64,000 nucleotides of DNA from Gordonia sp. OPL2 (GTDB lineage: Bacteria; Actinomycetota; Actinomycetes; Mycobacteriales; Mycobacteriaceae). Made by a program: the position numbers and the translations under genes. This document shows, one piece after another, positions 1 through 7,662 of the stretch (its first letter is position 1; the number at the start of each line of letters is the position of its first letter). Location of the stretch: the NCBI RefSeq assembly GCF_003797825.1, contig NZ_RKME01000008.1, forward strand, positions 62,001-126,000. The letters are read 5' to 3'. The notes beneath the pieces were generated by a model, which was not told the DNA's origin, did not search any database, and saw nothing but the letters and a program-made list of their open reading frames with translations.

Positions 1-1310
1 GCGGTCAACTGGGTGCGTGCGTTGTCGGCGACGGCACCGATCCGGTTCGAATAGCCCGCCGCCATGATGCTGCCGGCCACCGCGATCCCGATGGCCGCGC
101 CGATCTCGCGTGCCGTGTCGTTGACGGCGGACCCGATCCCCTGGTTGTCCAGGGGTGTGTTCGACATGATGGCGGTCGTCGACGATGCCGTCGCGAGTCC
201 GATCCCGATGGCGCACAACACGATGATCCAGATCGCGGTCCAGTACGTCTCGTAGTGGACGACCCCGAGCAGGACGATGCCCACGCCGGCCAGCAGGATG
301 CCGCCGGCCAAGACGAAGCGCAATGCGTCGAACCGGACCGCCAGCCAGTTGCCCAGCAGGGCGAAGGTGCCGACTCCCGCCACCATCGGCATGAGCGCAA
401 ACGCCGACTGCAACGGGGAGTACCCGAAGACCAGCTGCAGCTGCTGCAGCATCAGATAGAACACGCCGAACGACGCGAAGAACTGCATGGCGATCGCCAG
501 AGAGCCCGACCCGAATGCGCGGTTGGTGAAGAGGCGGACGTCCAGGAGTGGTGATTCCCGGCGCAATTCGAGGAACACGAACGCGACCACGAGGATGACT
601 CCGCCGATCAGCCCGATCAGGACCAGCGGATCGGCCCAGCCGCGGTGCGGTGCCTCCAACAACCCGAGCACGACACCGGTGATGCCCAGGATCGACGTCA
701 GTGAACCGGCGACGTCGAACCGTCCGGGGCTGCTGTCGCGGGAACTGCCGATGGTGAAACACAGTGCCGCGGTCACGACCGCCGACGCGGCGAACGTGAT
801 GAAGATCGAATGCCAGGTGAAGAACTCCAGCAGGATGCCGGTGACGAGGAAACCGGCGATCGCACCGCCGCCCGCAACAGCGGCCCAGATGCTCACCCCG
901 AGCGCGCGGCGACTCTCCGGCACACCGGAGGTGATCAGCGACAGCGTCGTCGGCATGATCAGTGCGGCGCCCACGCCCGCGAGCACCCGGGTGGCGATCA
1001 GCTGCGTCGGATCGCTGATCCACACGGGCAGCACCGACGCCACGGCGAAGACGAACAGTCCGACGATGAGGACACCGCGTCGTCCGAACCGGTCACCGAT
1101 CGCACCGGCCGGCAGCAGCAGCGCGGCGAGGGCGAGCGTGTAGCCGTCGACGATCCAGGTCATCTGGCCGGAGTCGGCGCCGGTGTCGATCGCGATATCG
1201 GGGAGCGCGGTGTTGAGCGCGGCCATCGCGGCGACGACCATGCTGACCGCGGCGCATGCGATCGTGATCAGCCAGACCGAGCGGAGATCGGTGGAACGCA
1301 ACCTCGTCAT
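1..1310 (-). CDS. MFS drug-efflux-type transporter (partial)
   Basis: Major facilitator superfamily permease of the DHA2/EmrB-QacA kind, an inner-membrane proton antiporter. The reading frame runs off the left window edge, so the C-terminus is missing. The N-terminus shows the first helix, then WIVDGYTLALAALLLPAGA and the loop motif GDRFGRRGVL, followed by repeated hydrophobic helices. The ATG at 1310 is chosen because GAAGG lies six bases upstream; a GTG two codons earlier is also in frame. Substrate unknown. The gene diverges from the small ORF at 1483. It may be controlled by the TetR at 3077, because GACACGCAGT from that gene's operator recurs at 1362-1371, but the dyad there is poor. Confidence 0.85.
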   Translation of the reverse strand, partial: MTRLRSTDLRSVWLITIACAAVSMVVAAMAALNTALPDIAIDTGADSGQMTWIVDGYTLALAALLLPAGAIGDRFGRRGVLIVGLFVFAVASVLPVWISDPTQLIATRVLAGVGAALIMPTTLSLITSGVPESRRALGVSIWAAVAGGGAIAGFLVTGILLEFFTWHSIFITFAASAVVTAALCFTIGSSRDSSPGRFDVAGSLTSILGITGVVLGLLEAPHRGWADPLVLIGLIGGVILVVAFVFLELRRESPLLDVRLFTNRAFGSGSLAIAMQFFASFGVFYLMLQQLQLVFGYSPLQSAFALMPMVAGVGTFALLGNWLAVRFDALRFVLAGGILLAGVGIVLLGVVHYETYWTAIWIIVLCAIGIGLATASSTTAIMSNTPLDNQGIGSAVNDTAREIGAAIGIAVAGSIMAAGYSNRIGAVADNARTQLT

Positions 1311-1482
1311 CGTCACCCTTCGAAGCGGTACCTGCCGAACGTGTTGCCTGATCGTTATCGCGACACGCAGTGTGGGAGACCACCATCTTGATGCAACATG
1401 TGACACATTTATCACTGCAGTAACAAGAACCCGGCAGCTGTCCTCTTGGTCAATCGTCCGGGACTACCGAAAGTGAGAGATC

Positions 1483-1623
1483 ATGGCCTCACCTCAGGTC
1501 GCCTCTTCACAAGGTACCGACTACACACCTGTTCGCGTACATGTATGGCGTGTGGTGTCGATGCTCGCGGCACTGGTCGCGGTCGTCGCCGGCCTCCTCG
1601 TCATCGTGACGTCGGCGGCCTGA
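1483..1623 (+). CDS. Small single-span membrane protein (46 aa)
   Basis: A short ORF too small for most gene callers. It starts with ATG preceded by GAGAG and encodes a hydrophilic N-terminus of about 20 residues, then one hydrophobic helix (about residues 25-44, LAALVAVVAGLLVIVTSAA) ending at the stop. This is the layout of a tail-anchored membrane peptide. No family is recognised. It lies between the divergent MFS gene and the convergent DUF6918-like gene. It could be a chance ORF; the clean helix and plausible ribosome site favour a real gene. Confidence 0.45.
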   Translation: MASPQVASSQGTDYTPVRVHVWRVVSMLAALVAVVAGLLVIVTSAA

Positions 1624-1688
1624 CTGCGCCAGACGTGACTGCGCCCCGCCGAGCGGACTCGACGAGGCGCAGCGGACGAACTCGTGGG

Positions 1689-2120
1689 TCAGGCGGCGTG
1701 CTTCTCGATGACGCCGCCGACGCGGGGCAGTGCCGCGATGACGTAGCCCTTGGCCTTGCCGCGCAAGGAGTTGTAGGCCTTAGCGAGCGCAGGCTTCGCA
1801 GTGGCCGCCTGATCGTCGGTGACGGTCAGCAGTGCCTCGGCGACCGCGTCGTCGTTGGCGACGAGATGATCGGCGAAGGCGATGCCCGTGGGACGCGAAT
1901 CCCAGAACGGCGCGAGGGCCGACAGGAAGTCCGGCAGCATCTTGTCCGTCGCGGACGCGACCACCCCCGGCTTGACCTTCTGGGCGGCCGCGTAGGCCGT
2001 CTTGACGGCAGCGCCGCCCAATCCCTTCTGGTCGGACACCTCCGCGTCGATGACGTCGGCCAGATCGGCGACCACGGCGGCGCGGTCGGTGTCGAGCAGG
2101 GACTGAAGCGAATCACTCAT
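1689..2120 (-). CDS. DUF6918-like conserved protein
   Basis: A 143-residue, mostly helical, alanine-rich soluble protein with no signal peptide or catalytic motif visible. The pattern of an N-terminal VVADLADVIDAEV stretch, a central KPGVVASATDKMLPDFL and a C-terminal SLRGKAKGYVIAALPRVG resembles the actinobacterial DUF6918 family from memory; function unknown. The ATG is preceded by GGAGATCCC. It runs toward the small membrane ORF and is followed upstream by the SDR at 2189, but the 68-base gap gives no firm evidence of an operon. Confidence 0.7.
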   Translation of the reverse strand: MSDSLQSLLDTDRAAVVADLADVIDAEVSDQKGLGGAAVKTAYAAAQKVKPGVVASATDKMLPDFLSALAPFWDSRPTGIAFADHLVANDDAVAEALLTVTDDQAATAKPALAKAYNSLRGKAKGYVIAALPRVGGVIEKHAA

Positions 2121-2188
2121 GGGATCTCCTCGGTGCCCGGGCGGGCATCAACTTCTCGGCGGATGTGGTCCGCGTCGAGGTTAGCCGA

Positions 2189-2974
2189 TCAGTACTTCTC
2201 GGACTGACCTCCGTCGATCGGCACGACCGTGGCGTTGATGAACGACGCCTGCTCGGACAGCAGGAAGGCGACGAGGGCACCCACCTCCTCCGGACGGCCG
2301 AAACGCTTCATCGGGTTGCTGCTCACGAACTCGCGGCCGACCTCTTCCCAGTTGTCGGCATCGATCTGCTTGAGCGATCCCTCGACCATCGGGGTCATGA
2401 TCGCCCCGGGGGCAATGGCTTTCACGGTGATGCCGAACTGCCCGTACTCGATCCCCGAGTTGCGGGTCAGTCCGACGACACCGTGCTTGGCGGCCGCATA
2501 GCCCGACTGGTTGCCGACGCCGCGGATCCCGCCGACCGAGGCGGTGTTGACGACACTGCCGGAACCCTGCTTCTTCATCACGGCGAGAACGTGCTTGAGC
2601 CCCAGGAATACCCCGCGCAGGTTGATTGCGACGACCTTGTCGAACTCCTCGGTCCCGAAGTCCTCTGTCAGGTCCTGCTTGCCCTCGATGCCGGCATTGT
2701 TGAAGAAGCCGTCGATCCGGCCGAAGGTGGAGATGGTCTCCGCGACATAGCGAGCCACGTCCTCCTCCTTCGACACGTCGGCGACGATCTGGATCACCTT
2801 GGCGGCGGAGGCGACGTCGGCGATCTGTGCCGCGGTCTCCGCGAGGCCCGCCTGGCTGACGTCGACGAGTGCGAGTGATGCACCCTCCGCGGCGATCTGC
2901 GTGGCGGCGGCGCGACCGAGTCCTGACCCGGCCCCGGTGATGAGAACGACCTGATCGGTGAAACGTGCGGTCAT
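2189..2974 (-). CDS. SDR family NAD(P)-dependent oxidoreductase
   Basis: Classical short-chain dehydrogenase of 261 residues. The cofactor motif TGAGSGLG is near residue 14, NNAG is in the middle, and the catalytic Ser-Tyr-Lys set sits in TASVGGIRG...YAAAK. The C-terminus ends PIDGGQSEKY, usual for the family. The substrate is not readable from sequence; alcohol or keto groups on steroids, terpenes or acyl chains are all possible. It is transcribed divergently from the TetR gene at 3077, and a strong dyad (3034-3062) lies between them, so it is probably that regulator's target. No close operon partner. Confidence 0.85.
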   Translation of the reverse strand: MTARFTDQVVLITGAGSGLGRAAATQIAAEGASLALVDVSQAGLAETAAQIADVASAAKVIQIVADVSKEEDVARYVAETISTFGRIDGFFNNAGIEGKQDLTEDFGTEEFDKVVAINLRGVFLGLKHVLAVMKKQGSGSVVNTASVGGIRGVGNQSGYAAAKHGVVGLTRNSGIEYGQFGITVKAIAPGAIMTPMVEGSLKQIDADNWEEVGREFVSSNPMKRFGRPEEVGALVAFLLSEQASFINATVVPIDGGQSEKY

Positions 2975-3033
2975 GGTGGACTACCTTCTTTCGTCAGAGA
3001 TCCGCCCCGTCGCAGCGGCGGGACGTACAGTCA

Positions 3034-3062
3034 GAATAACGAGACACGCAGTCTCGATATTC
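3034..3062. promoter_or_regulatory. TetR-type operator dyad
   Basis: Two 12-base arms, one pair mismatched, around the five-base spacer ACGCA; the inner arms are CGAGAC and GTCTCG. It sits in the 102-base gap between the divergent SDR and TetR genes, so one regulator dimer could block both promoters. Assignment to this TetR is inference from position. Confidence 0.7.
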
Positions 3063-3076
3063 CGGGACGGAGGAGC

Positions 3077-3661
3077 ATGGCCGAGCCGAACGATGCGCAA
3101 CCCGAGGGGCGGGGTCGTGGTCGACCGCGCGACCCGGACCTCGACGCGCGCATTCTCGCGGCGACCCGTGCACTCGTCGGCGAAGTCGGATATCACCAGG
3201 TGGGGATGGAGTCGATCGCTGCCCGAGCCGGCGTGGGCAAGGCCAGCATCTACCGACGATGGCCGACCAAGGCGGCCGTGATCACCGATGCGTTCGCCGT
3301 CGAACTCTCGGCGCCACCGATTCCGGACACCGGTTCGGCCGGCGAGGACGCCCTGGGATATCTCCGCGACCTGGTGCACACATTGACTCTGCTGGGTGGG
3401 CCCACCGTCGTCGCAGGTGCGCTCGCCGAGCGCGGCGAGGAGGGACAGGCCGGCCTCCGCGACATCCTGCGCGCGCGGTTCGAGCCGGGCGCGACACTGT
3501 TGCGCCGCGGCATCGATCGGGGGGAGTTGCCGGCGTCATTGCCCGTGGATGTCGTCGTCGACGGATGGGCCGGGTACCTGCTCTACCGTGTGGTCTTCGT
3601 GAGGGAGGTCCCCACCGACGACGATCTGCGGGCGCTGATCGAACTGTTGCCGAGGCGGTGA
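3077..3661 (+). CDS. TetR/AcrR family transcriptional regulator
   Basis: 194 residues. An Arg/Gly-rich N-terminal arm (GRGRGRPRDPDLDARIL) leads into the helix-turn-helix, about residues 25-70, with the typical ends AGVGKASIYRRWPTKAAV. The remaining helices form the ligand-binding and dimer domain (TetR_C type). ATG is preceded by GGAGGAGC. It diverges from the SDR at 2189 and very likely represses both genes through the dyad at 3034-3062. It does not look like KstR: the operator between the genes is unlike the KstR box found elsewhere in this window. Confidence 0.9.
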   Translation: MAEPNDAQPEGRGRGRPRDPDLDARILAATRALVGEVGYHQVGMESIAARAGVGKASIYRRWPTKAAVITDAFAVELSAPPIPDTGSAGEDALGYLRDLVHTLTLLGGPTVVAGALAERGEEGQAGLRDILRARFEPGATLLRRGIDRGELPASLPVDVVVDGWAGYLLYRVVFVREVPTDDDLRALIELLPRR

Positions 3662-3720
3662 GCGCGGTGATCTCGATACGACGCCTCGCCTGGCGGCTCG
3701 GTGTCTACTCGATCAACGGA

Positions 3721-3854
3721 AGGAGCGAAGCGTCTCCTCGATCCCTGAGGAGCGAAGCGTCTCCTCGATCCCTGAGGAGCGAAGCGTCACCTGATCCCTG
3801 AGGAGCGAAGCGTCTCGAAGGGCCTTCGTGACGCTCGCAAGCTCGCTCCTCAGG
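3721..3854. repeat. REP/BIME-like element with short tandem repeat
   Basis: Begins with two exact copies of a 27-base unit (3721-3747, 3748-3774; each starts AGGAGCGAAGCGTCTCCTCG), a degenerate 26-base third copy (3775-3800) and the head of a fourth. From 3797 to 3854 it folds as a long imperfect palindrome with ends CCTGAGGAGCG and CTCGCTCCTCAGG. The same palindrome type recurs at 28674-28761 and 36712-36790. It lies between the convergent TetR and MaoC genes, where it may also end transcripts. Confidence 0.75.
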
Positions 3855-3908
3855 CACCGTGGTGACGCTACTCCTCAGACGCAGTGGTGACCTGGTCGTC
3901 GAAGAACC

Positions 3909-4772
3909 TCAATCGGCCACGGACAGAACGACATTGCCCAGGGCGGGCGCGCCGTCACGGTCGGCCACCGATGCCGCGATCAGGAGTCGGCCGTTCTCGT
4001 CCCAGATGTCGACATCGAGTGTCTCGCCGGGGAACACGACGCCGGCAAAAGTGGCCGAGAAGTCGGCCACCGCCGCGGCCTCGCCGTCGAGTACGGCGTC
4101 GGTGACAGCTCGGCACACCGTGCCGTAGGTACACAGGCCGTGCAGGATCGGGCGGGGGAATCCGGCGTTCGAGGCGAATGCGGGATCGGAGTGCAGCGGA
4201 TTGCGATCGCCACACAGCCGGTAGAGCAGGGCCTGCTGCGGAAGGGTGGGGACCGAGAGTCGGTGATCCGGTGCGCGATCCGGGTAGGCGACCTTCGACG
4301 ATGTCCCGCGTTCGCCGCCGAAACCGCCCTCACCCTTGGCGAAGATGGAGGACCGCGCCGTCCACAGTGGGCTCCCGGTGTCGTCGACGGTGACCGACTC
4401 CTGGATGATCACCGCGGCCGATCCTTTGTCCTGGATCTCGGCGATGGTGGTCCGGGTCGTCGCCTTGCCGCTCGCCGGCAGTGGCTGATGCGCGGTCACC
4501 TGCTGGCTGCCGTGTACGACCTTCGCGAGGTCGATGTCGATCCCCGGGAACGAGACCTTGGGCGCCTCGGTCGCGTGGAACGATGCGGCAACAGTGGCGA
4601 AGGAGGGCAACACCTTCGGCGACACGTCGTCGACGTAGGCGAGTCCCGCGGTGTCCATCGGGTCGGCGGCCGCACCGACGGCGAGGTGATAGAGCGCGAC
4701 ATCAGAGGCCGACCACTCGAAGCTGACCTCGGGCAGTTCGGCGCCGAGCGCCACGGACGGATCGATGGGCAC
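3909..4772 (-). CDS. hsd4B: MaoC-type enoyl-CoA hydratase (Hsd4B-like)
   Basis: Double hot-dog (R)-specific 2-enoyl-CoA hydratase, 287 residues, hydrating unsaturated acyl-CoA during steroid side-chain beta-oxidation. The hydratase-2 signature GDRNPLHSDP lies near residue 188 and is followed by FPRPILHGL. GTG at 4772 is chosen: AGGAG lies nine bases upstream inside kstD, and a longer frame would read through kstD's 3' end in low-complexity Pro/Arg sequence. It starts four bases after the kstD stop, so the two are an operon. The same pair (Rv3537 kstD, Rv3538 hsd4B) occurs in M. tuberculosis as I recall. The pair lies behind KstR boxes. Confidence 0.85.
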   Translation of the reverse strand: MPIDPSVALGAELPEVSFEWSASDVALYHLAVGAAADPMDTAGLAYVDDVSPKVLPSFATVAASFHATEAPKVSFPGIDIDLAKVVHGSQQVTAHQPLPASGKATTRTTIAEIQDKGSAAVIIQESVTVDDTGSPLWTARSSIFAKGEGGFGGERGTSSKVAYPDRAPDHRLSVPTLPQQALLYRLCGDRNPLHSDPAFASNAGFPRPILHGLCTYGTVCRAVTDAVLDGEAAAVADFSATFAGVVFPGETLDVDIWDENGRLLIAASVADRDGAPALGNVVLSVAD

Positions 4773-4776
4773 GGTC

Positions 4777-6519
4777 TCAGGCTCCTGTACTGGTCGGGGT
4801 GGCGGACGATGACGAGGCCTTGGCGGCCGCATCGAGGGCTGCGAGATACCCGAACACGAGTGCGGGTCCGATGGTCGCGCCCGGACCGGCGTACGTGTGG
4901 CCCATGACCGGGGCGCTGGTGTTGCCGGCCGCGTAGAGGCCCTCGATCACTGATCCGTCGGCGCGCAGAGCTCTTCCGGCGGAGTCGGTCTCGAGGCCAC
5001 CCTTGGTCCCGAGATCGCCGGGCACCATCTTGACCGCGTAGAACGGTGCCTTCGTGAGAGCGCCCAGACTCGGATTGGGCTTGTTCGTGATGTCGCCGTA
5101 GTAGTGGTCGTAACCACTTGTGCCACGACCGAAGTCGGCATCGACACCCGAGCGCGCGAATCCGTTGAAGCGTTCGGTGGTCTGTGCGAGCGCGTCGGCG
5201 GACAGTCCGATCTTCTCGGCGAGTTCGCGGATGGAGCCCGCCTTGACGACGACGCCGGAGTCGAACCACTTCTTGGGAAGTGGTTGCCGTGCATTGATTC
5301 CGGCGAAGAGGTAGCGGTTGCGGCAGGTCTGGTCCATGATCAGCCAGGCCGGAACGTTCTCGCCCGGACCGTCGCCCTGGCCGTACTCGCCGCCGTACAT
5401 CTGATGGACCGCTTCGACGTAGGGCAGCGATTCGTTCATGAACCGCTGACCACGCTCGTTGACCATGAACGTGCCGGGAACGGCTCGTTCGGACAGTGCG
5501 AACCACGGACCGCGCGGGAGCGGGATGGTCGGGCCCCACCAGGCGTCGTCCATCAGGGCCACGGACGCGCCGATCTTCAGGCCCGCGTTGATGCCGTCAC
5601 CGGTGTTCGACGGTGCGCCGGTCGTCCAGTCGGAACCGATCGGCTCCCGCTGATACTTGCGACGCATCTCGGGATTGTTCTCGAAGCCGCCGCACGCCAG
5701 GATCACGCCGTGCCGCGCATGGATCGGATAGGTGGCACCATCGGATTCGGCGATCACGCCGACGACCCGCCCGTCCTCGGTGAGCAGATCGGCGAGGCCG
5801 GTGTTCAGGCGCAGCGGCACGCCGAGCTGCCGGACACCGAGCAGGAGTTCGGCAGCCAGCGCGGCACCCATCGCGATGAGCTTCTTGCCCCGCGAGCGGG
5901 CCCAGAAGAAGCGCGAACCGACCTTGGCCATCCGCACCGGGCCTCGCCAGTGCCGTAGACCGGTGTTGAGCCATCGGTAGTCGGACTGCAGCACCACCAT
6001 GTTCAGCGGAGCCTTCGTGTACTGCGGGTGCAGCGTCTTCAGGTCGTCGCCCAGGGCGCGGGCGTCGAAGGGCCGGGGCTCCACGGACCGCCCGGCGAGC
6101 CGGCCGCCGGGGGCCTCGGGATAGTAGTCGGAGTAGTTCTTGACCCATTCGAGGTCCAACGGGGCGTGCTTCATCAGGAAGTCCAGCGCCTCGGGGCCGC
6201 GATCGATGTAGGTGTCGATCCGTTCGGCCGGCGCGTGTTCGCCGATGATGGCGTGAACGTACTCGCGGGCTTTCGCCACCGTGTCGTCGACGCCGTCACG
6301 CTTGAGTACCGAGTTGTTCGGAATCCACACACCGCCGCCGGACCGCGACGTCGAGCCGCCCCAGTACGGGGATTTCTCGATGATCACCGTCTTCAGCCCG
6401 CTCGCCGCCGCGGTGATGGCCGCGCTCAAGCCGGCCGCGCCGGCACCGACGACGATGACGTCGAACGTCTCGGGAGAGGAGGGGGTGTTCTGTGCTGCGG
6501 GTTCGGTCGCGCCGGCCAT
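4777..6519 (-). CDS. kstD: 3-ketosteroid delta1-dehydrogenase
   Basis: FAD-dependent dehydrogenase introducing the C1-C2 double bond in the A ring of 3-ketosteroids, which together with 9alpha-hydroxylation opens ring B. 580 residues. The FAD dinucleotide motif VVGAGAAGLSAA is near the N-terminus and is followed by GGSTSRSGGGVWIPNN. The C-terminal substrate/FAD region has PGDLGTKGGLETD and GLYAAGNTSAPVMG. ATG at 6519 is preferred over 6540 because AAGGG lies six bases upstream of it. It leads the kstD-hsd4B operon, and two KstR-type boxes lie 25-60 bases upstream. It is the copy most clearly linked to the KstR regulon; two paralogues lie at 14458 and 16573. Confidence 0.92.
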   Translation of the reverse strand: MAGATEPAAQNTPSSPETFDVIVVGAGAAGLSAAITAAASGLKTVIIEKSPYWGGSTSRSGGGVWIPNNSVLKRDGVDDTVAKAREYVHAIIGEHAPAERIDTYIDRGPEALDFLMKHAPLDLEWVKNYSDYYPEAPGGRLAGRSVEPRPFDARALGDDLKTLHPQYTKAPLNMVVLQSDYRWLNTGLRHWRGPVRMAKVGSRFFWARSRGKKLIAMGAALAAELLLGVRQLGVPLRLNTGLADLLTEDGRVVGVIAESDGATYPIHARHGVILACGGFENNPEMRRKYQREPIGSDWTTGAPSNTGDGINAGLKIGASVALMDDAWWGPTIPLPRGPWFALSERAVPGTFMVNERGQRFMNESLPYVEAVHQMYGGEYGQGDGPGENVPAWLIMDQTCRNRYLFAGINARQPLPKKWFDSGVVVKAGSIRELAEKIGLSADALAQTTERFNGFARSGVDADFGRGTSGYDHYYGDITNKPNPSLGALTKAPFYAVKMVPGDLGTKGGLETDSAGRALRADGSVIEGLYAAGNTSAPVMGHTYAGPGATIGPALVFGYLAALDAAAKASSSSATPTSTGA

Positions 6520-6543
6520 GGGGATCCCTTCATGCGCCACGGG

Positions 6544-6557
6544 TGGAACGTGTTCTT
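6544..6557. promoter_or_regulatory. KstR-type operator, proximal (7/8 positions)
   Basis: TGGAACGTGTTCTT fits the known KstR consensus TnnAACnnGTTnnA except for the last base. It lies 22 bases (about two helical turns) from the perfect box at 6566, allowing cooperative binding upstream of kstD. Confidence 0.6.
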
Positions 6558-6565
6558 CCTAGAAT

Positions 6566-6579
6566 TAGAACACGTTGCA
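6566..6579. promoter_or_regulatory. KstR-type operator upstream of kstD
   Basis: TAGAACACGTTGCA matches every fixed position of the KstR consensus TnnAACnnGTTnnA. It is placed 47-60 bases before the kstD start codon, in the gap between kstD and the phosphatase gene. Confidence 0.8.
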
Positions 6580-6614
6580 GAAATAGGGCGCCAGGGGCGG
6601 GCCCGGTGAAGTGC

Positions 6615-7583
6615 TCATCCGGCACTACCGGAGGCCACCGATCCCGCGAAGGGCATGGTCGGACCTCGCTGGATCAAGCGCGACCGGAGTGCGCGGAGAT
6701 CGTGGTCGGACAACTGCAGGCCTGCGGTGAGGAACCGATCGAACGAGCCGTATGACCTGCGGATCTGGTCGAACGACGCGTCGAGGAAGTCGCGCTGGAC
6801 CCCGAGGATCGGCGCGAAGAGAGCCGGATCGGCGACCAGGCCCTTCTCGACGAGGTAGGCCATCTGCGCACGATTGCCGGCCGCCAGGTAGGTAGTGGAG
6901 GCCAGGTAGTCGCGGCGGACCGTCTGCTGATCGACGCCGAGGGCGGTGAGCATCACCGCCGACAACAACCCGGTCCGATCCTTACCGGAGGTGCAATGGA
7001 ACAGCACCGGGGTCGGCGACGCCCCGATGTCGCGCATGGTCTGGGCGAGTGCGGAGCGTGATGTCGCGCTGGTGATCATCCATCGGTAGTAGTCACGCAT
7101 GAGCCTCGCTGCACCGCCGTCGCCGAGCGCTGCCTGCTGTGCTGCGGGCCCTTTCGCGATGATGCGGTTGACCGTGAGATAGAAATCGGCGCCGGAGTCC
7201 CAGATGGGTCGTCGGATGTAGGCCACCGGAGGCAGGTTGTCCGGATTGGCGGCGACCTCGTTGGGGGAGCGCAGATCGATGACGGTGCCGATCCGGCGCG
7301 CGACCATCGTCTGCTTGTCGGCGTCGGTGAGGGTGGTGAGGGCATTGCTCCGATACGCGACGCCGGTGCGGACGGTCGCGCCGGAGCGCGTGCGATACCC
7401 GCCGACGTCACGCGCGTTCGCGGCCGAGATGCCCAGGGTCGGTGCGGCGGCGGTCGGTGTGGCTGCGATCGGCGCGGCCGCCGACCAGGCGGCGGTCGTC
7501 AGGCTCGGTGCGGCAATGGTGGCAACGGCGAGGGCCGCGACGGTGAATCGACGGGTGGCCGACGGGCTGTGGCGGGGCGACAT
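6615..7583 (-). CDS. Secreted protein-tyrosine phosphatase (PtpB type)
   Basis: 322 residues. An N-terminal signal peptide of about 35 residues (RR, then a hydrophobic stretch and AAW-SAAA) is followed by an Ala/Pro/Thr linker and a Tyr_phosphatase3-type domain beginning ARDVGGYRTRSG. The active-site loop HCTSGKDRTG (residues 196-205) carries the nucleophile Cys197 and Arg203. This is the MptpB family, secreted phosphatases acting on phosphotyrosine, phosphoserine or phosphoinositides. ATG follows AGGACC. It lies between kstD and kshB on the same strand; a role in steroid use is not evident, and the 79-base gap to kshB leaves operon status open. Confidence 0.85.
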   Translation of the reverse strand: MSPRHSPSATRRFTVAALAVATIAAPSLTTAAWSAAAPIAATPTAAAPTLGISAANARDVGGYRTRSGATVRTGVAYRSNALTTLTDADKQTMVARRIGTVIDLRSPNEVAANPDNLPPVAYIRRPIWDSGADFYLTVNRIIAKGPAAQQAALGDGGAARLMRDYYRWMITSATSRSALAQTMRDIGASPTPVLFHCTSGKDRTGLLSAVMLTALGVDQQTVRRDYLASTTYLAAGNRAQMAYLVEKGLVADPALFAPILGVQRDFLDASFDQIRRSYGSFDRFLTAGLQLSDHDLRALRSRLIQRGPTMPFAGSVASGSAG

Positions 7584-7662
7584 GAAAGGTCCTGTTCTCG
7601 TGGGAGTCGGGCGGTCGGAGGATGGATGAGTCGGAGGGGGATGAGTCGGGGTTGCCAGCTGG

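Noticed and set aside
5-400. Long open frames on the strand opposite to or out of phase with real genes across the window.
   Set aside because: They are Arg/Pro/Ser-rich, lack ribosome sites and overlap well-supported genes; typical shadows in high-GC DNA.
1392-1405. TGCAACATGTGACA resembles a KstR box before the MFS gene.
   Set aside because: It has GTG in place of the core GTT, breaking the half-site symmetry, and neither neighbour is a steroid gene.
3721-3800. Short tandem repeats of 27 bases looked like a CRISPR array.
   Set aside because: The units abut with no spacers, there are only about three, and they are part of a REP-like palindrome; no cas genes are present.
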